Source: Hyphococcus sp. (GTDB lineage Bacteria; Pseudomonadota; Alphaproteobacteria; Caulobacterales; Parvularculaceae). From it: a stretch of 38,055 bases of DNA. This document shows, one piece after another, positions 1 through 8,755 of the stretch. Positions within the stretch are counted from its first letter, which is position 1. The number at the start of each line of letters is the position of its first letter. The position numbers were made by a program, and so were the translations under genes. Location: positions 1 to 38,055 of the forward strand of contig JAJFFZ010000168.1 of the NCBI GenBank assembly GCA_021776395.1, given 5' to 3'. A model generated the notes under the pieces. The model did not search any database, was not told where the DNA came from, and saw only the letters and a list, made by a program, of their open reading frames with translations.

Positions 1-862
1 ACGGCATTTTGTCTTTATACCCCGCATTCATCGCATTGAGATGCGCGGTGGCTTCAATGTCGGACTGGCCGCCGGACAGAAAGACGATGCCCGGCAGCGC
101 CGCCGGAACACTGGCCCGCAACACCCGGACCGTCATCTCCGCAACCTCGTCAACGCTTGCACGCTTGGCGCATTTTTTACCGGAAATCACCATATTCGGT
201 TTGAGAATTGTTCCCTCAAGCGCCACGTCCTGCGCATAGAGCTCGTCAAATAGCGACTTCAAGGTGAACTCGGTGACGTCATAGCAGCGGTCGATGTCAT
301 GGGCGCCATCCATCAACACTTCCGGCTCGACAATCGGGACGATATTGGCTTCCTGGCATAGCGCTGCATAGCGCGCCAGCGCGTGGACAGTCGCCGATAT
401 ACAGTATCCGGACGGAATTTCGTCGCCGGCAATATCGATTACCGCGCGCCATTTCGCAAACCGGGCGCCGAGCTTGTAATATTCGTTGAGGCGCTCGCGC
501 AAACCATCGAGGCCGTCGGTGACTTTTTCGCCCTCAGCGCCGGCGAGCGGATGGGCGCCCTTATCGACCTTGATGCCGGGAATGGCGCCCGTGTTTTCAA
601 TCAGCTTGACCAGGGCAGTCCCGTCCGCCGCTTTCTGGCGGATGGTTTCGTCAAACAATATCACCCCGGAAATATGCTCGCGCATGGCGGTCTCGGTGCG
701 GAACAGCAATTCACGATAATCGCGGCGGCTGTCTTCGCTTGATTGCGTATCGATAGCGTCGAAACGCTTCTTGATGGTGCCGGACGATTCATCCGCTGCA
801 AGAATGCCCTTTCCGGGCGCCACCATCGCTGTGGCTACTTTATTAAGCGCCGTCAAACCCAT
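1..862 (-). CDS. fba: Class I fructose-bisphosphate aldolase (3' end outside window)
   Basis: It cleaves fructose-1,6-bisphosphate to dihydroxyacetone phosphate and glyceraldehyde-3-phosphate, or runs in reverse in gluconeogenesis, in the cytosol. The reverse-strand translation from the ATG at 862 opens with MGLTALNKVATAMVAPGKGI and continues with the class I signatures LAADES, ILFDETIRQKA, IKVDKG, KWRAV, EPEVLMDG and GTILKPNMV; the lysine of the last motif is the Schiff-base residue of the family. The FLSGGQSD motif follows near the window edge. About 287 residues are visible, so only the C-terminal tail (roughly 50 residues in the family) is missing. The start lies 3 bases after the pgk stop, so this is the last visible gene of the tkt-gap-pgk-fba operon. 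It is the lysine-dependent class, not the zinc-dependent class II enzyme. Confidence 0.96.
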   Translation of the reverse strand, partial: MGLTALNKVATAMVAPGKGILAADESSGTIKKRFDAIDTQSSEDSRRDYRELLFRTETAMREHISGVILFDETIRQKAADGTALVKLIENTGAIPGIKVDKGAHPLAGAEGEKVTDGLDGLRERLNEYYKLGARFAKWRAVIDIAGDEIPSGYCISATVHALARYAALCQEANIVPIVEPEVLMDGAHDIDRCYDVTEFTLKSLFDELYAQDVALEGTILKPNMVISGKKCAKRASVDEVAEMTVRVLRASVPAALPGIVFLSGGQSDIEATAHLNAMNAGYKDKMP

Positions 863-865
863 GTT

Positions 866-2086
866 CTACGCCCCATCTTTTTGTTGTGCCGCCGACGCTT
901 CGAGCGCTGCGACCCCCGGCAATGTTTTGCCTTCGAGCCATTCAAGAAATGCGCCGCCCGCAGTTGATACATAGGTGAAGTCTTTAACGACGTCGGCGGC
1001 GGCGAGCGCGGCCACCGTGTCGCCGCCGCCGGCGACGGCGACAAGCCCCGCCTCTTTCACGCGCCGGGCGGCAAAGCGCGCCGCCTCAACCGTCGCAGTG
1101 TCGAACGGTTTGATTTCAAACGCGCCGAGCGGGCCGTTCCAGACCAGAGTTTTTGCGCTCTCGATTTTTTCGGCGATAAGATCGGTGGTCTCCGGCCCAA
1201 GGTCGAGGATCATTTCATCAGCAGCCACGCCGTCCGGCGCGCGCACTTCGCGGTCAGCGCCCTCAGCAAATTCTTTGGCGACCACCACATCGACCGGCAA
1301 GACGAGGTCGCACCCCGATTGCCTGGCTTGCGCGATAATTTCCAGCGCGGTCGCCGCAAGGTCCGGCTCGCATAGGGATTTGCCGACGCTTTGGCCTTGG
1401 GCATATAAAAATGTGTTGGCCATGGCGCCGCCGACCGCCAGTATATCGGCGCGGCTGACAAGATTGAGCAGGAGTTCAATTTTGGTTGAGACTTTTGCGC
1501 CGCCCACCACCGCCATCATCGGCCGCACCGGTTCTGATAGCGCGGCTTTCAGATAATCAAGTTCGCGCTCCATCGCCCGCCCCACCGCACACGGCAACAC
1601 ATACGCAATCCCCACCGTCGAGGCATGGGCGCGATGGGCTGCGGAGAAAGCATCATTGACATAAATGTCGCCAAGCTCGGCAAGCTGTCTGGCGAATGCA
1701 AAATCATTTTGTTCTTCACCCGGATGAAACCGGGTGTTTTCCAACAACGCCACATCGCCGTCGATTAAGCGGTTGACGACCTTGCGCGCCGCGTCGCCAA
1801 CACAGTCTTCGGCAAACTCGACCGGGCCGCCGAGCTTGTCGCTCAGCACTTTGCGCACTGGTTTCAGCGAGAGTTTCGGATCGGGGTTACCCCTGGGCCG
1901 GCCATAATGCGACAGCAGCAGCGTTTTGGCGCCTTTTTTCGACAGCTCCTGAATGGTCGGCAAGGCGCGATCGATGCGGGTGGCGTCGGTCACCACGCCG
2001 TCCTTCATCGGCACATTAAAATCGACCCGCACCAGCACAATTTTGCCAGCGACATCGAGATCATCAAGCGTTCGGTAAGCAGCCAC
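866..2086 (-). CDS. pgk: Phosphoglycerate kinase
   Basis: It transfers phosphate between 1,3-bisphosphoglycerate and ADP in the cytosol. The protein begins VAAYRTLDDLDVAGK and has the N-terminal substrate segment LVRVDFNVPM, the basic-patch segment ENTRFHPGEE, the hinge segment VVGGAKVSTK, and the C-terminal nucleotide-loop segments VWNGPLGAFE and STAGGAFLEWLEGK. I chose the GTG at 2086 (406 residues, close to the usual 390-400) because AGAGG lies 5 bases before it, whereas the in-frame ATG at 2152 would add 22 residues of non-homologous sequence and overlap gap by 58 bases. The Shine-Dalgarno overlaps the gap stop codon, which suggests translational coupling. The call to function is secure; the start is likely. 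Confidence 0.97.
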   Translation of the reverse strand: MAAYRTLDDLDVAGKIVLVRVDFNVPMKDGVVTDATRIDRALPTIQELSKKGAKTLLLSHYGRPRGNPDPKLSLKPVRKVLSDKLGGPVEFAEDCVGDAARKVVNRLIDGDVALLENTRFHPGEEQNDFAFARQLAELGDIYVNDAFSAAHRAHASTVGIAYVLPCAVGRAMERELDYLKAALSEPVRPMMAVVGGAKVSTKIELLLNLVSRADILAVGGAMANTFLYAQGQSVGKSLCEPDLAATALEIIAQARQSGCDLVLPVDVVVAKEFAEGADREVRAPDGVAADEMILDLGPETTDLIAEKIESAKTLVWNGPLGAFEIKPFDTATVEAARFAARRVKEAGLVAVAGGGDTVAALAAADVVKDFTYVSTAGGAFLEWLEGKTLPGVAALEASAAQQKDGA

Positions 2087-2097
2087 GCCAGCCTCTA
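2084..2097 (-). promoter_or_regulatory. Shine-Dalgarno of pgk overlapping the gap stop codon
   Basis: On the minus strand the order is TAG (gap stop, 2097-2095) sharing bases with AGAGG (2096-2092), then five bases, then GTG (2086-2084). Ribosomes ending on gap would sit on the pgk initiation site. This decides the GTG start over the upstream ATG. Confidence 0.6.
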
Positions 2098-3102
2098 AAG
2101 ATGCTTCGCCATTTCCAACGCCGTATCGGTCATCCGCGTGGAAAAGCCCCATTCATTATCATACCATGCCAAGACGCGCACAAGTTTACCGTCCATGACT
2201 TGTGTTTGCGGCAGGGCGAATGTTGATGAGTGCGGATCATGATTGAAGTCCGATGACACTAGCGGCTTGTCGGTGACGGCCATGACGCCTCGCAACGCGC
2301 CATTTGCCGCCTCAACCATCGCATTGTTGATTTCCTCAACAGTGGTCTCCCGCTTCGGCGTAAACACCAAATCGATCACCGAGACATTGGCGGTCGGCAC
2401 GCGGATCGACGAACCGTCGAGCTTGCCGTTGAGTTCCGGCAGTACAATGCCCACAGCTTTCGCCGCAGCGGTTGATGTCGGGATCATGTTGGTGGCCGCG
2501 CCCCTGGCGCGATAAAGGTCTTTATGCAGCGTATCGAGCGTCGGCTGGTCGCCCGTGTAAGAGTGGATGGTGGTCATATAGCCCTGCTCGATGCCGACCG
2601 TGTCGTTTAGGATTTTTGCAACAGGCGCGAGGCAGTTGGTGGTGCAGGACGCGTTGGAGACGACAACATCGTCCGCCGTCAAGGCGCCATGATTGACGCC
2701 GAAAACGATGGTCTTGTCGGCGCCGGAAGCCGGCGCGGACACCAGAACCCGCTTGGCGCCAGCATCCAGATGCATCGCCGCTTTGTCGCGTGCGGCAAAA
2801 ATGCCGGTGCATTCAAACACCACATCAACATCCATCTCACCCCAGGGCAGTTGGGTCGGATCGCGCTCGGCGATTACCTTGATCGGGCCCATGCCGACAT
2901 CGATGGTATCATTGGCGACCCTCACTTCATGGGGAAACCGGCCGTGTACGGAATCATATTGAACCAGATGCGCATTCGTATCCACAGGGCCAAGATCGTT
3001 GATCGCAACGACATCTACGCCCTTGCGGCCAGTCTCAACAATCGAGCGCAAAGCCAGCCGCCCGATCCGTCCAAACCCGTTAATTGCAATTTTCAACGCC
3101 AT
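2095..3102 (-). CDS. gap: Glyceraldehyde-3-phosphate dehydrogenase, type I
   Basis: It oxidises and phosphorylates glyceraldehyde-3-phosphate to 1,3-bisphosphoglycerate with NAD(P). The 335-residue protein has the Rossmann start INGFGRIGR, the cofactor-selecting segment AINDLG (Asp at the strand end points to NAD preference), the active-site SNASCTTNCLAP with its nucleophilic Cys, the general-base His in TTIHSYTGDQ, and the C-terminal WYDNEWGFSTRM. The ATG at 3102 follows AGGAGA at good spacing; a TTG one codon upstream is possible but unnecessary. It lies 9 bases after tkt and its stop overlaps the pgk ribosome site, so it is the second gene of the tkt-gap-pgk-fba operon. Confidence 0.98.
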   Translation of the reverse strand: MALKIAINGFGRIGRLALRSIVETGRKGVDVVAINDLGPVDTNAHLVQYDSVHGRFPHEVRVANDTIDVGMGPIKVIAERDPTQLPWGEMDVDVVFECTGIFAARDKAAMHLDAGAKRVLVSAPASGADKTIVFGVNHGALTADDVVVSNASCTTNCLAPVAKILNDTVGIEQGYMTTIHSYTGDQPTLDTLHKDLYRARGAATNMIPTSTAAAKAVGIVLPELNGKLDGSSIRVPTANVSVIDLVFTPKRETTVEEINNAMVEAANGALRGVMAVTDKPLVSSDFNHDPHSSTFALPQTQVMDGKLVRVLAWYDNEWGFSTRMTDTALEMAKHL

Positions 3103-3111
3103 CAAATTCTC

Positions 3112-5097
3112 CTAACCAATCAGTCTTTTCACTTCACCGACAACCGCGTCCGTGGTGATGCCGAAATGCTTGTATAAATCCGTCGCCGGGGCCGAGCCGC
3201 CAAAACCGGTCATGCCGATAAACCCGTCTTTGAGGCGCAGGAACTGGTCCCAGCCCTGACGGATCGCCGCCTCAACGCCAACGCGCGGCTTGTCGCCAAG
3301 AACTTCCAGCCGATAACTCTCCGTTTGCATCGCAAACAGCTCAAACGACGGCGCGCTGACGACGCGCGCTTTAACGCCCTCGCCCGCCAGCCGCGCCCGC
3401 GCCGCCATGGCGATTTCAACCTCAGAGCCGGTGGCGATAATCGTCGCGTCATAAGCCTCATCACCGGCGATAATATAAGCGCCGTGAGCGGAAAGGTTTT
3501 TATCTTCCTCGGTAAGACGCGCCGGCTCCAGCGCCTGGCGGGTCAGCGCAATCACCGATGGCGTTGCAATATTCTTCAACGCAACCTCCCAGCACTCGGC
3601 GGTCTCCACCGCATCACAGGGGCGAAACACATTGAGATTGGGGATCGCGCGCAGCGCCGCCAGATGTTCAACCGGCTGGTGGGTGGGCCCGTCCTCGCCA
3701 AGACCGATGGAATCGTGGGTCATGACATAAGCCACGCGCAACCCCATCAGCGCCGCAAGACGAATGGACGGGCGGCAATAATCGGCAAACACCATAAACG
3801 CGCCGCCATAAGGAACCACGCCGCCATGCAGCGCCATGCCGTTCATCGCCGCAGCCATGCCATGCTCGCGAATGCCGTAATGGATATATCGGCCAGCATA
3901 ATTATCCGCATCGAGAATACTAAGGCCTTTGGTTTTGGTGTTGTTCGAACCAGTAAGGTCAGCCGAGCCGCCAATGGTCTCGTCAATGACGCTATTGACA
4001 ACTTCCAACGCCATTTCGGAGGCTTTGCGGGTTGCAACTTTTTTCGGCTCATTGACCAGCGCGGATTTGTGTGCACGGATCGCCGGCGACAAAACGCCGG
4101 CATAATCGCCCGCAAGCGCCACACGCAAAGCCTCGCAATTGACGTCACTCTTGAAGCGTTCTTCCCATACATTGCGGACGGCTTGCCCGCGCGCGCCAGC
4201 CTCGCGCCAGGCGTTCAATATCGGCTCGGGAATGTCAAACGGCGGATGCGGCCAGTCGAGCGCCTTGCGGGCGCCGACGATTTCCTCTGCGCCCAGGGGC
4301 GAACCATGAGCGGCGGCTTTGCCGCTTTTGGTTGGCGCACCAAAACCTATCTGGGTTTTGCAGGCGATCAGCGTCGGACGGTCAGAACTTCGCGCCGCTT
4401 CCATCGCCGCAGCAATAGCGCCCCGGTCATGACCATCAACCCGCGCCGTCGCCCAGCGCGAGGCGGCAAAGCGCTCTAGCTGGTTGGTTGAATCCGAAAG
4501 CGAAACCGGCCCGTCAATCGAAATATCATTATCGTCAAACAGAACAATCAGCTTGCGGAGCTTCAAATGGCCGGCAAGCGAAATCGCCTCCTGGCTAATC
4601 CCCTCCATCAAGCAACCGTCGCCGGCGATGACATAGGTGTGGTGGTCGACCAGCCCGTCGCCAAACCGCGCATTGAGATGCGCCTCGGCGAGCGCCATGC
4701 CGACCGCGTTGCCGAGCCCCTGGCCGAGCGGGCCGGTGGTGGTTTCAACCGCCGGCGCATGGCCATATTCCGGATGGCCCGCAGTCTTCGCGCCAAGCTG
4801 GCGGAAATTTTTGATGTCCTCAATCGACATGCCTTTATAGCCGAGGAGATAACCGAGCGAATAAATCAACATCGAGCCGTGGCCGGCGGACAATATGAAC
4901 CTGTCGCGATCCGGCCAGGACGGATCACCCGCATCAAATTTCAAAAACTGGGTGCACAAAACGGTCGCAACATCGGCCATACCCATGGGCATGCCAGGGT
5001 GGCCGGATTTGGCTTTTTCCACAGCGTCCATGGAAAGCGCCCGGATTGCGTTTGCCATCTGCGAAAAATCGACGCCGGCAGGCGGGGTTCCAGACAT
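3112..5097 (-). CDS. tkt: Transketolase
   Basis: It moves two-carbon ketol units between sugar phosphates in the pentose phosphate pathway (and in the Calvin cycle where present), using thiamine diphosphate and a divalent metal. The 661-residue length is typical. Seen in order: the N-terminal [16 protein letters not shown], the diphosphate/metal motif starting GDGCLMEG, the pyrimidine domain with the family motif [19 protein letters not shown], and a C-terminal transketolase domain. The ATG at 5097 has an AAGGAA ribosome site. It is the first gene of the tkt-gap-pgk-fba operon. No RuBisCO or phosphoribulokinase gene is visible, so a role in carbon fixation cannot be claimed from this window. 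Confidence 0.98.
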   Translation of the reverse strand: MSGTPPAGVDFSQMANAIRALSMDAVEKAKSGHPGMPMGMADVATVLCTQFLKFDAGDPSWPDRDRFILSAGHGSMLIYSLGYLLGYKGMSIEDIKNFRQLGAKTAGHPEYGHAPAVETTTGPLGQGLGNAVGMALAEAHLNARFGDGLVDHHTYVIAGDGCLMEGISQEAISLAGHLKLRKLIVLFDDNDISIDGPVSLSDSTNQLERFAASRWATARVDGHDRGAIAAAMEAARSSDRPTLIACKTQIGFGAPTKSGKAAAHGSPLGAEEIVGARKALDWPHPPFDIPEPILNAWREAGARGQAVRNVWEERFKSDVNCEALRVALAGDYAGVLSPAIRAHKSALVNEPKKVATRKASEMALEVVNSVIDETIGGSADLTGSNNTKTKGLSILDADNYAGRYIHYGIREHGMAAAMNGMALHGGVVPYGGAFMVFADYCRPSIRLAALMGLRVAYVMTHDSIGLGEDGPTHQPVEHLAALRAIPNLNVFRPCDAVETAECWEVALKNIATPSVIALTRQALEPARLTEEDKNLSAHGAYIIAGDEAYDATIIATGSEVEIAMAARARLAGEGVKARVVSAPSFELFAMQTESYRLEVLGDKPRVGVEAAIRQGWDQFLRLKDGFIGMTGFGGSAPATDLYKHFGITTDAVVGEVKRLIG

Positions 5098-5416
5098 CTA
5101 AATTCCTTTATTCCAACGGCCAAAAAGGATGGCCGTTGGGCGTTCAAGCGCCACGCAGGCTATCGCGCCATTAGGCGCGGCGGCCAGTCGGCCTTGCCAA
5201 AGTGTAAAATGAAGAGCGTATTTTACACTTTGGTATGATGCGGGCAAAACCGGGACAATATATTCGCCGCTTCATGCATCGGGGCGGATGACGGGTCAAG
5301 GGGCGCAAATTGTCCCCAGGCGCGGCTCCGCGCGCCTATCACGACAGCGCTGGACAGAATCAACCGCGCCCGTCAGATTGGCGGTGTTCAACGCCCTAAC
5401 CCGGATAGGCGCCCTA
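5098..5416. other. Divergent intergenic region between tkt and the DUF4164-type gene
   Basis: This 319-bp gap separates the minus-strand tkt operon from the plus-strand zapA unit and should hold both promoters. It contains a perfect 14-bp inverted repeat (5197-5233) and a 7-bp GC hairpin (AGGCGCG at 5318-5324 with CGCGCCT at 5331-5337). An open frame runs from 5288 into the downstream gene, but the stretch before 5417 does not look like protein of that family, so I treat it as leader sequence. Confidence 0.6.
5197..5233. promoter_or_regulatory. Perfect 14-bp inverted repeat, probable operator
   Basis: The left arm CCAAAGTGTAAAAT (5197-5210) and right arm ATTTTACACTTTGG (5220-5233) are exact reverse complements with a 9-base spacer. 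No T-run follows on either strand, so a terminator is unlikely. On the minus strand TAAAAT (5225-5220) could be a -10 with TTGCCC (5247-5242) as a poor -35 at 16-bp spacing, placing the dyad over a tkt-operon promoter. A dimeric regulator binding here is inferred; the regulator is unknown. Confidence 0.55.
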
Positions 5417-5650
5417 ATGTCTGTGATAGAAAAAGCCGTTATCGACCTCGCCAATGCGCTCGACACGCTTGAAGCCAAAATCGACGGCAAGTTTGACGAC
5501 CACGCCGCCAGCAGCGACGCGAACGTCGCCGCGCGCCGCCAGGCCCAGACCGCACGCACGCATGCGGAAACCGCCGCCCAAGGCGTCGGCGCGGCGATCA
5601 GCGATATAAAGGCGCTGCTCAACAACAACCCGGCAAACGGAAAAGGCTGA
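5417..5650 (+). CDS. Small coiled-coil protein upstream of zapA (DUF4164-like)
   Basis: This 77-residue protein starts MSVIEKAVIDLANALDTLEA. It is hydrophilic, rich in Ala, Asp and Lys, with no signal peptide or membrane segment. The heptad-like run over residues 8-65 suggests one long helix or coiled coil. Alphaproteobacteria commonly carry a small DUF4164-family protein directly in front of zapA, and both size and position match; the assignment rests on those rather than on a diagnostic motif. The ATG at 5417 is preferred over the longer frame from 5288, whose extra 43 residues are basic and low in helix-forming pattern. It ends 4 bases before zapA, so the two are probably co-translated, and a role close to the Z-ring is a guess from context. 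Confidence 0.75.
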   Translation: MSVIEKAVIDLANALDTLEAKIDGKFDDHAASSDANVAARRQAQTARTHAETAAQGVGAAISDIKALLNNNPANGKG

Positions 5651-5654
5651 AACC

Positions 5655-5984
5655 ATGGCCCAGGTGGAAATTCAACTGAACGGCCGCGATTATCGCATCA
5701 CTTGCGATGACGGCCAGGAAGCGCGCCTGCATGAACTGGCCGCATATTTTGACCGGCATGTCTCAGAGCTCGCCAAAGAGCTTGGGCAAATCGGCGACGC
5801 CAGGCTAATGTTGTTATCTGCGCTGACGGTTTGCGACGAGCTGTTTGAGGCCAAGGCGCGCATCGCCGATCTTGAAGACGCAACCGACAACCTCGACCCG
5901 GATACCGCCGGCGCTGCTGGCCGCGCCATTGAAGCCGCGGTAGCCCGCGTCAACGAAATCGGCGATCGCCTGGAAGAGGCTTGA
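5655..5984 (+). CDS. zapA: Cell division protein ZapA
   Basis: ZapA binds FtsZ and bundles its filaments at the division site. The 109-residue length is typical. The N-terminal beta segment VEIQLNGRDYRITC, followed by EARLHELAAYFDRHVSEL, is the family's globular head; the rest, including LMLLSALTVCDELFEAKARI, is the helical dimerisation stalk. It is the second gene of a pair with the DUF4164-like gene, 4 bases apart. In many alphaproteobacteria the 6S RNA gene and a 5-formyltetrahydrofolate cyclo-ligase gene follow zapA; here only 84 bases separate its stop from the convergent kinase gene, so neither is present at this place. Confidence 0.92.
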   Translation: MAQVEIQLNGRDYRITCDDGQEARLHELAAYFDRHVSELAKELGQIGDARLMLLSALTVCDELFEAKARIADLEDATDNLDPDTAGAAGRAIEAAVARVNEIGDRLEEA

Positions 5985-6068
5985 TTTGGTTTTTTGACGA
6001 TAGGCCGAACCACTTTTTGACGGCCATATAGCGCGCCCTAAAAGTAGGCCGCGCACGCATTATCTTCG

Positions 6069-8093
6069 TTAGCCGGCAGACATTTTGATTGGCGCGCTAT
6101 TGTCGCCCCCGGTCTCCGCATCAGCGTCAACAAACGCCCTACCTTCAACAATGCGCGCGAGCGCCGCCTGAAGTTCTTCCTGGTTGAACGGTTTGCTGAC
6201 ATAGTCATTCATGCCGGCGTCGAGATATTTCTCCCGGTCGCCCGCCAACGCATGCGCAGTCACTGCGATGATCGGCGTATCGCGGTCAGCGCTGGCGCGC
6301 GCGCGAATTGCCTTGGTTGCAACGACACCATCCATGACCGGCATCTCGATATCCATGATGATGGCGTCAAAGGAATGGGAATCCATGGCCTCAACCGCCA
6401 ATTGTCCGTTTTCAACCATCACGACTTCATGGCCTGCGGACGCCAGAAACAGCTTGAGCACCTGCTGGTTCACCGGATGATCGTCCGCTGCGAGAATGTG
6501 CATGGACTGGGTGGCGGGCGTGATTACACTTGCAACTTTCACGCCGCGCAAAGCAGCCCCGCCCGCATCACAACTTGCCGCAATCCGGGCGGGGACAGTG
6601 AACCAAAACGCACTGCCCTTTCCTTCCTCACTGCGCACGCCGATTTCGCCGCCCATGAGTTCGACAATCTGCTTACAGATTACCAGGCCGAGCCCGGTTC
6701 CGCCGAACCGGCGGCTCATCGAGGAATCAGCTTGCGCGAAATGTTTAAACAGTTTTGGGCCCGCCTCCTCAGAAATCCCGATCCCGGTATCGCGAACCGT
6801 GATCACCAACTGATCCGAACTGCGCGTCTTTCCCAACCCCGCAGAGAGTTCGACATGGCCCCGATCCGTAAATTTTATCGCATTGCCAATAAGATTAACC
6901 AACACTTGCCGCAGCCGCACGCCATCTCCATCCAGCACCTCAGGGAGGTCTGGACTTTTTTCGATTTTTAGCTGCAATCCTTTTTCCTCCGCCTTCGGAC
7001 GAAGAAGAGCCGCCACCTCATCGATAACCTTGCAGGGAGAATAAGGCACATTTTCGATAGCAACGGCACCGGCCTCCAGCTTCGAGAAATCGAGAACATC
7101 GTTCAAAACACGCAACAGCGATTTGGCTGATGACCGCGCAACATCGATATATTCGTGTTGTTGCGCCGTGAGCGGCGTTTTCAAAACCACGTCCAGCATG
7201 CCTAGCACGCCATTCATCGGGGTCCGCAATTCGTGGCTCATCGTCGCCAGAAATTGGCTTTTTGCGATATTCGCCGCTTCAGCTTGAAGGCTTTTTTCCT
7301 CCAGCGCGCGTTCATGCGCCATGTTTTGGGTGATATCGATTTGGGTCCCGGCAATCACCGCAGGACTGCCGCCTTCATGCCGTTCAACGATGCGACTATT
7401 TATGGCGACCCACACCCAATGACCATTTTTGTGGCGGATGCGCGCTTCCAGCATGCGCATCTGCGCCTTTCCGCGCAAACACGCCTTGATATGCGCCCAG
7501 CCTTTACCAATGTCGTCGGGATGGCACAGTAACTTCCATTGATGAATCGAGTAGGTATCGTCATTGTCGCCTTCTAGGCCGAGCATATTACGCCAATGAT
7601 CGTTCACCCAGATCTCGCCCGAACTCACATCCCATTCCCAGCAACCAGCTTCGGTGGCGTCGATAACATTCGCCAGGCGTTTTTTAGTCAGTTCAATCGC
7701 CATGCTCCGCGCATGCGCATTGACAACCTCCTCCCGCAACGCTCTGAACGCGCCCCTGTCGGCGTCCTCCTTATTGAGAGACGCAATGTAGCGTATGACG
7801 CCAGGCTCATCGCGTAAGCGGCGCAGGCGCGCATCAAAAACATCGCTTTTTTCTGCTCCCGCCAACATCACCCGAAACGCCGCCCATTCGCCAGTGGATG
7901 ACGCGTGTGCCATTGCTTTGTGTATTTTTGACTGCTCAGGAAAATTTGGGCGTTGCGTATCAAGTCTTGTTTGAAGCAACTTCGAAGCGGCGCGATTGAC
8001 GCCAATGATGGCGAATTTATCGTCAAAAATTATGTATGGTTCATTTGCGCGTTCGAAAATTTCTCCGAACATAGCCATACTAGTCGCACGCAT
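6069..8093 (-). CDS. Cytosolic PAS hybrid histidine kinase with C-terminal receiver
   Basis: A 674-residue sensor kinase without membrane segments. In order: a PAS-like domain (about 8-105), a second PAS with a PAC-type segment (about 138-262, ending AGTQIDIT), a short coiled linker, the dimerisation/phosphoacceptor box SHELRTPMNGVLG with His near 287, the ATPase domain with N-box NLIGNAIKFTD (Asn about 404), DTGIGI and GGTGLGL, and a receiver domain with DDHP and the acceptor Asp (about 581) in IIMDIEMPVMDG, plus the VTAHA and KPF switch residues. All catalytic residues are present. I chose the ATG at 8093; it overlaps the upstream gene by 14 bases, and ATGs at 8078 and 8072 are alternatives. 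No Hpt protein or response regulator lies nearby, so its phosphorelay partner is elsewhere. The signal sensed is unknown. Confidence 0.9.
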   Translation of the reverse strand: MRATSMAMFGEIFERANEPYIIFDDKFAIIGVNRAASKLLQTRLDTQRPNFPEQSKIHKAMAHASSTGEWAAFRVMLAGAEKSDVFDARLRRLRDEPGVIRYIASLNKEDADRGAFRALREEVVNAHARSMAIELTKKRLANVIDATEAGCWEWDVSSGEIWVNDHWRNMLGLEGDNDDTYSIHQWKLLCHPDDIGKGWAHIKACLRGKAQMRMLEARIRHKNGHWVWVAINSRIVERHEGGSPAVIAGTQIDITQNMAHERALEEKSLQAEAANIAKSQFLATMSHELRTPMNGVLGMLDVVLKTPLTAQQHEYIDVARSSAKSLLRVLNDVLDFSKLEAGAVAIENVPYSPCKVIDEVAALLRPKAEEKGLQLKIEKSPDLPEVLDGDGVRLRQVLVNLIGNAIKFTDRGHVELSAGLGKTRSSDQLVITVRDTGIGISEEAGPKLFKHFAQADSSMSRRFGGTGLGLVICKQIVELMGGEIGVRSEEGKGSAFWFTVPARIAASCDAGGAALRGVKVASVITPATQSMHILAADDHPVNQQVLKLFLASAGHEVVMVENGQLAVEAMDSHSFDAIIMDIEMPVMDGVVATKAIRARASADRDTPIIAVTAHALAGDREKYLDAGMNDYVSKPFNQEELQAALARIVEGRAFVDADAETGGDNSAPIKMSAG

Positions 8094-8619
8094 AATATTC
8101 GCGCGCTTCCCCTTCCTCAACGCCTTTTTGTGTCGGCGTAAACGAAACCACGACACGGCAACGCTCATCACCCTTGGCTATCGCCTCAGGAATTCTCACT
8201 TCCGCATAGCCCGCATTTTGCGCCGCGATACGGCCGAACACATTTGACGTCATCATGCACAGCGAGGGGCGGCCTTTGACATAGTCGCCAAATGGACAAC
8301 GAGAATTGACCAAAACGATACGCTCAGCGCTAATCGACTCCACTTGAAAGTCGCCTTGAATACGCTGTTTCAAATCAATCAGACAGGCGGCGATTTGCTG
8401 AAGAGAGAGAGATTTTACACGCGCGTGCCCGCAATATTCCTCGTTCATGACTTCGCCAAGGCGCGCGCCAACAACGCTGATAAAACCTGCCGCGTCTTCA
8501 ACGCCAACAACTTCCTCAAGCGCGCCGGACAATTCTCTTATCAGCTCACGGAGGAACTGGTCCCTATCCCTGGAAATCTCAAAAGCCGCAAACTCTTCTA
8601 TTTCAGAAATTGCACCCAT
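8080..8619 (-). CDS. Methanogen output domain 1-like sensory protein
   Basis: A 179-residue soluble protein with no signal peptide. An N-terminal helical part (about 1-60) precedes a mixed domain whose C-terminal half carries SRCPFG (Cys108), then LCMMTSNVFG (Cys121), then AIAKGDERCRV (Cys154). This CPFG...LC...G(D/A)..C.V layout is what I associate with the methanogen output domain 1 family and related V4R-like ligand or metal-binding domains; that assignment is from memory of the pattern and is moderate. The three spaced cysteines could bind a metal or react with a ligand. It overlaps the histidine kinase by 14 bases, so the two are translationally coupled, and I infer that it feeds a signal to the kinase. 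An NO, redox or lipid ligand are all possible. Confidence 0.65.
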   Translation of the reverse strand: MGAISEIEEFAAFEISRDRDQFLRELIRELSGALEEVVGVEDAAGFISVVGARLGEVMNEEYCGHARVKSLSLQQIAACLIDLKQRIQGDFQVESISAERIVLVNSRCPFGDYVKGRPSLCMMTSNVFGRIAAQNAGYAEVRIPEAIAKGDERCRVVVSFTPTQKGVEEGEAREYYACD

Positions 8620-8755
8620 GCCCGCACATCATTCTTGACTGTTCACTGATGTTAGATAGTTAAGGTAAATAATCTGTATGGAAACCCAAATACGATAACG
8701 TCTGATAAAACAATGCGATGAAGGCGCGGTTGATTTCCCCACCCCGCCCGGCGCG

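Noticed and set aside
3325-4479. Open frame of 384 codons on the plus strand inside tkt
   Set aside because: It is antisense to tkt and its composition is rich in Arg, His and Gln as expected for the antisense frame of a GC-rich gene; no family resemblance.
6003-6025. GGCCG/CGGCC hairpin between zapA and the kinase gene
   Set aside because: A 5-bp stem with a 13-base loop and no T-run after it; probably chance in GC-rich DNA.
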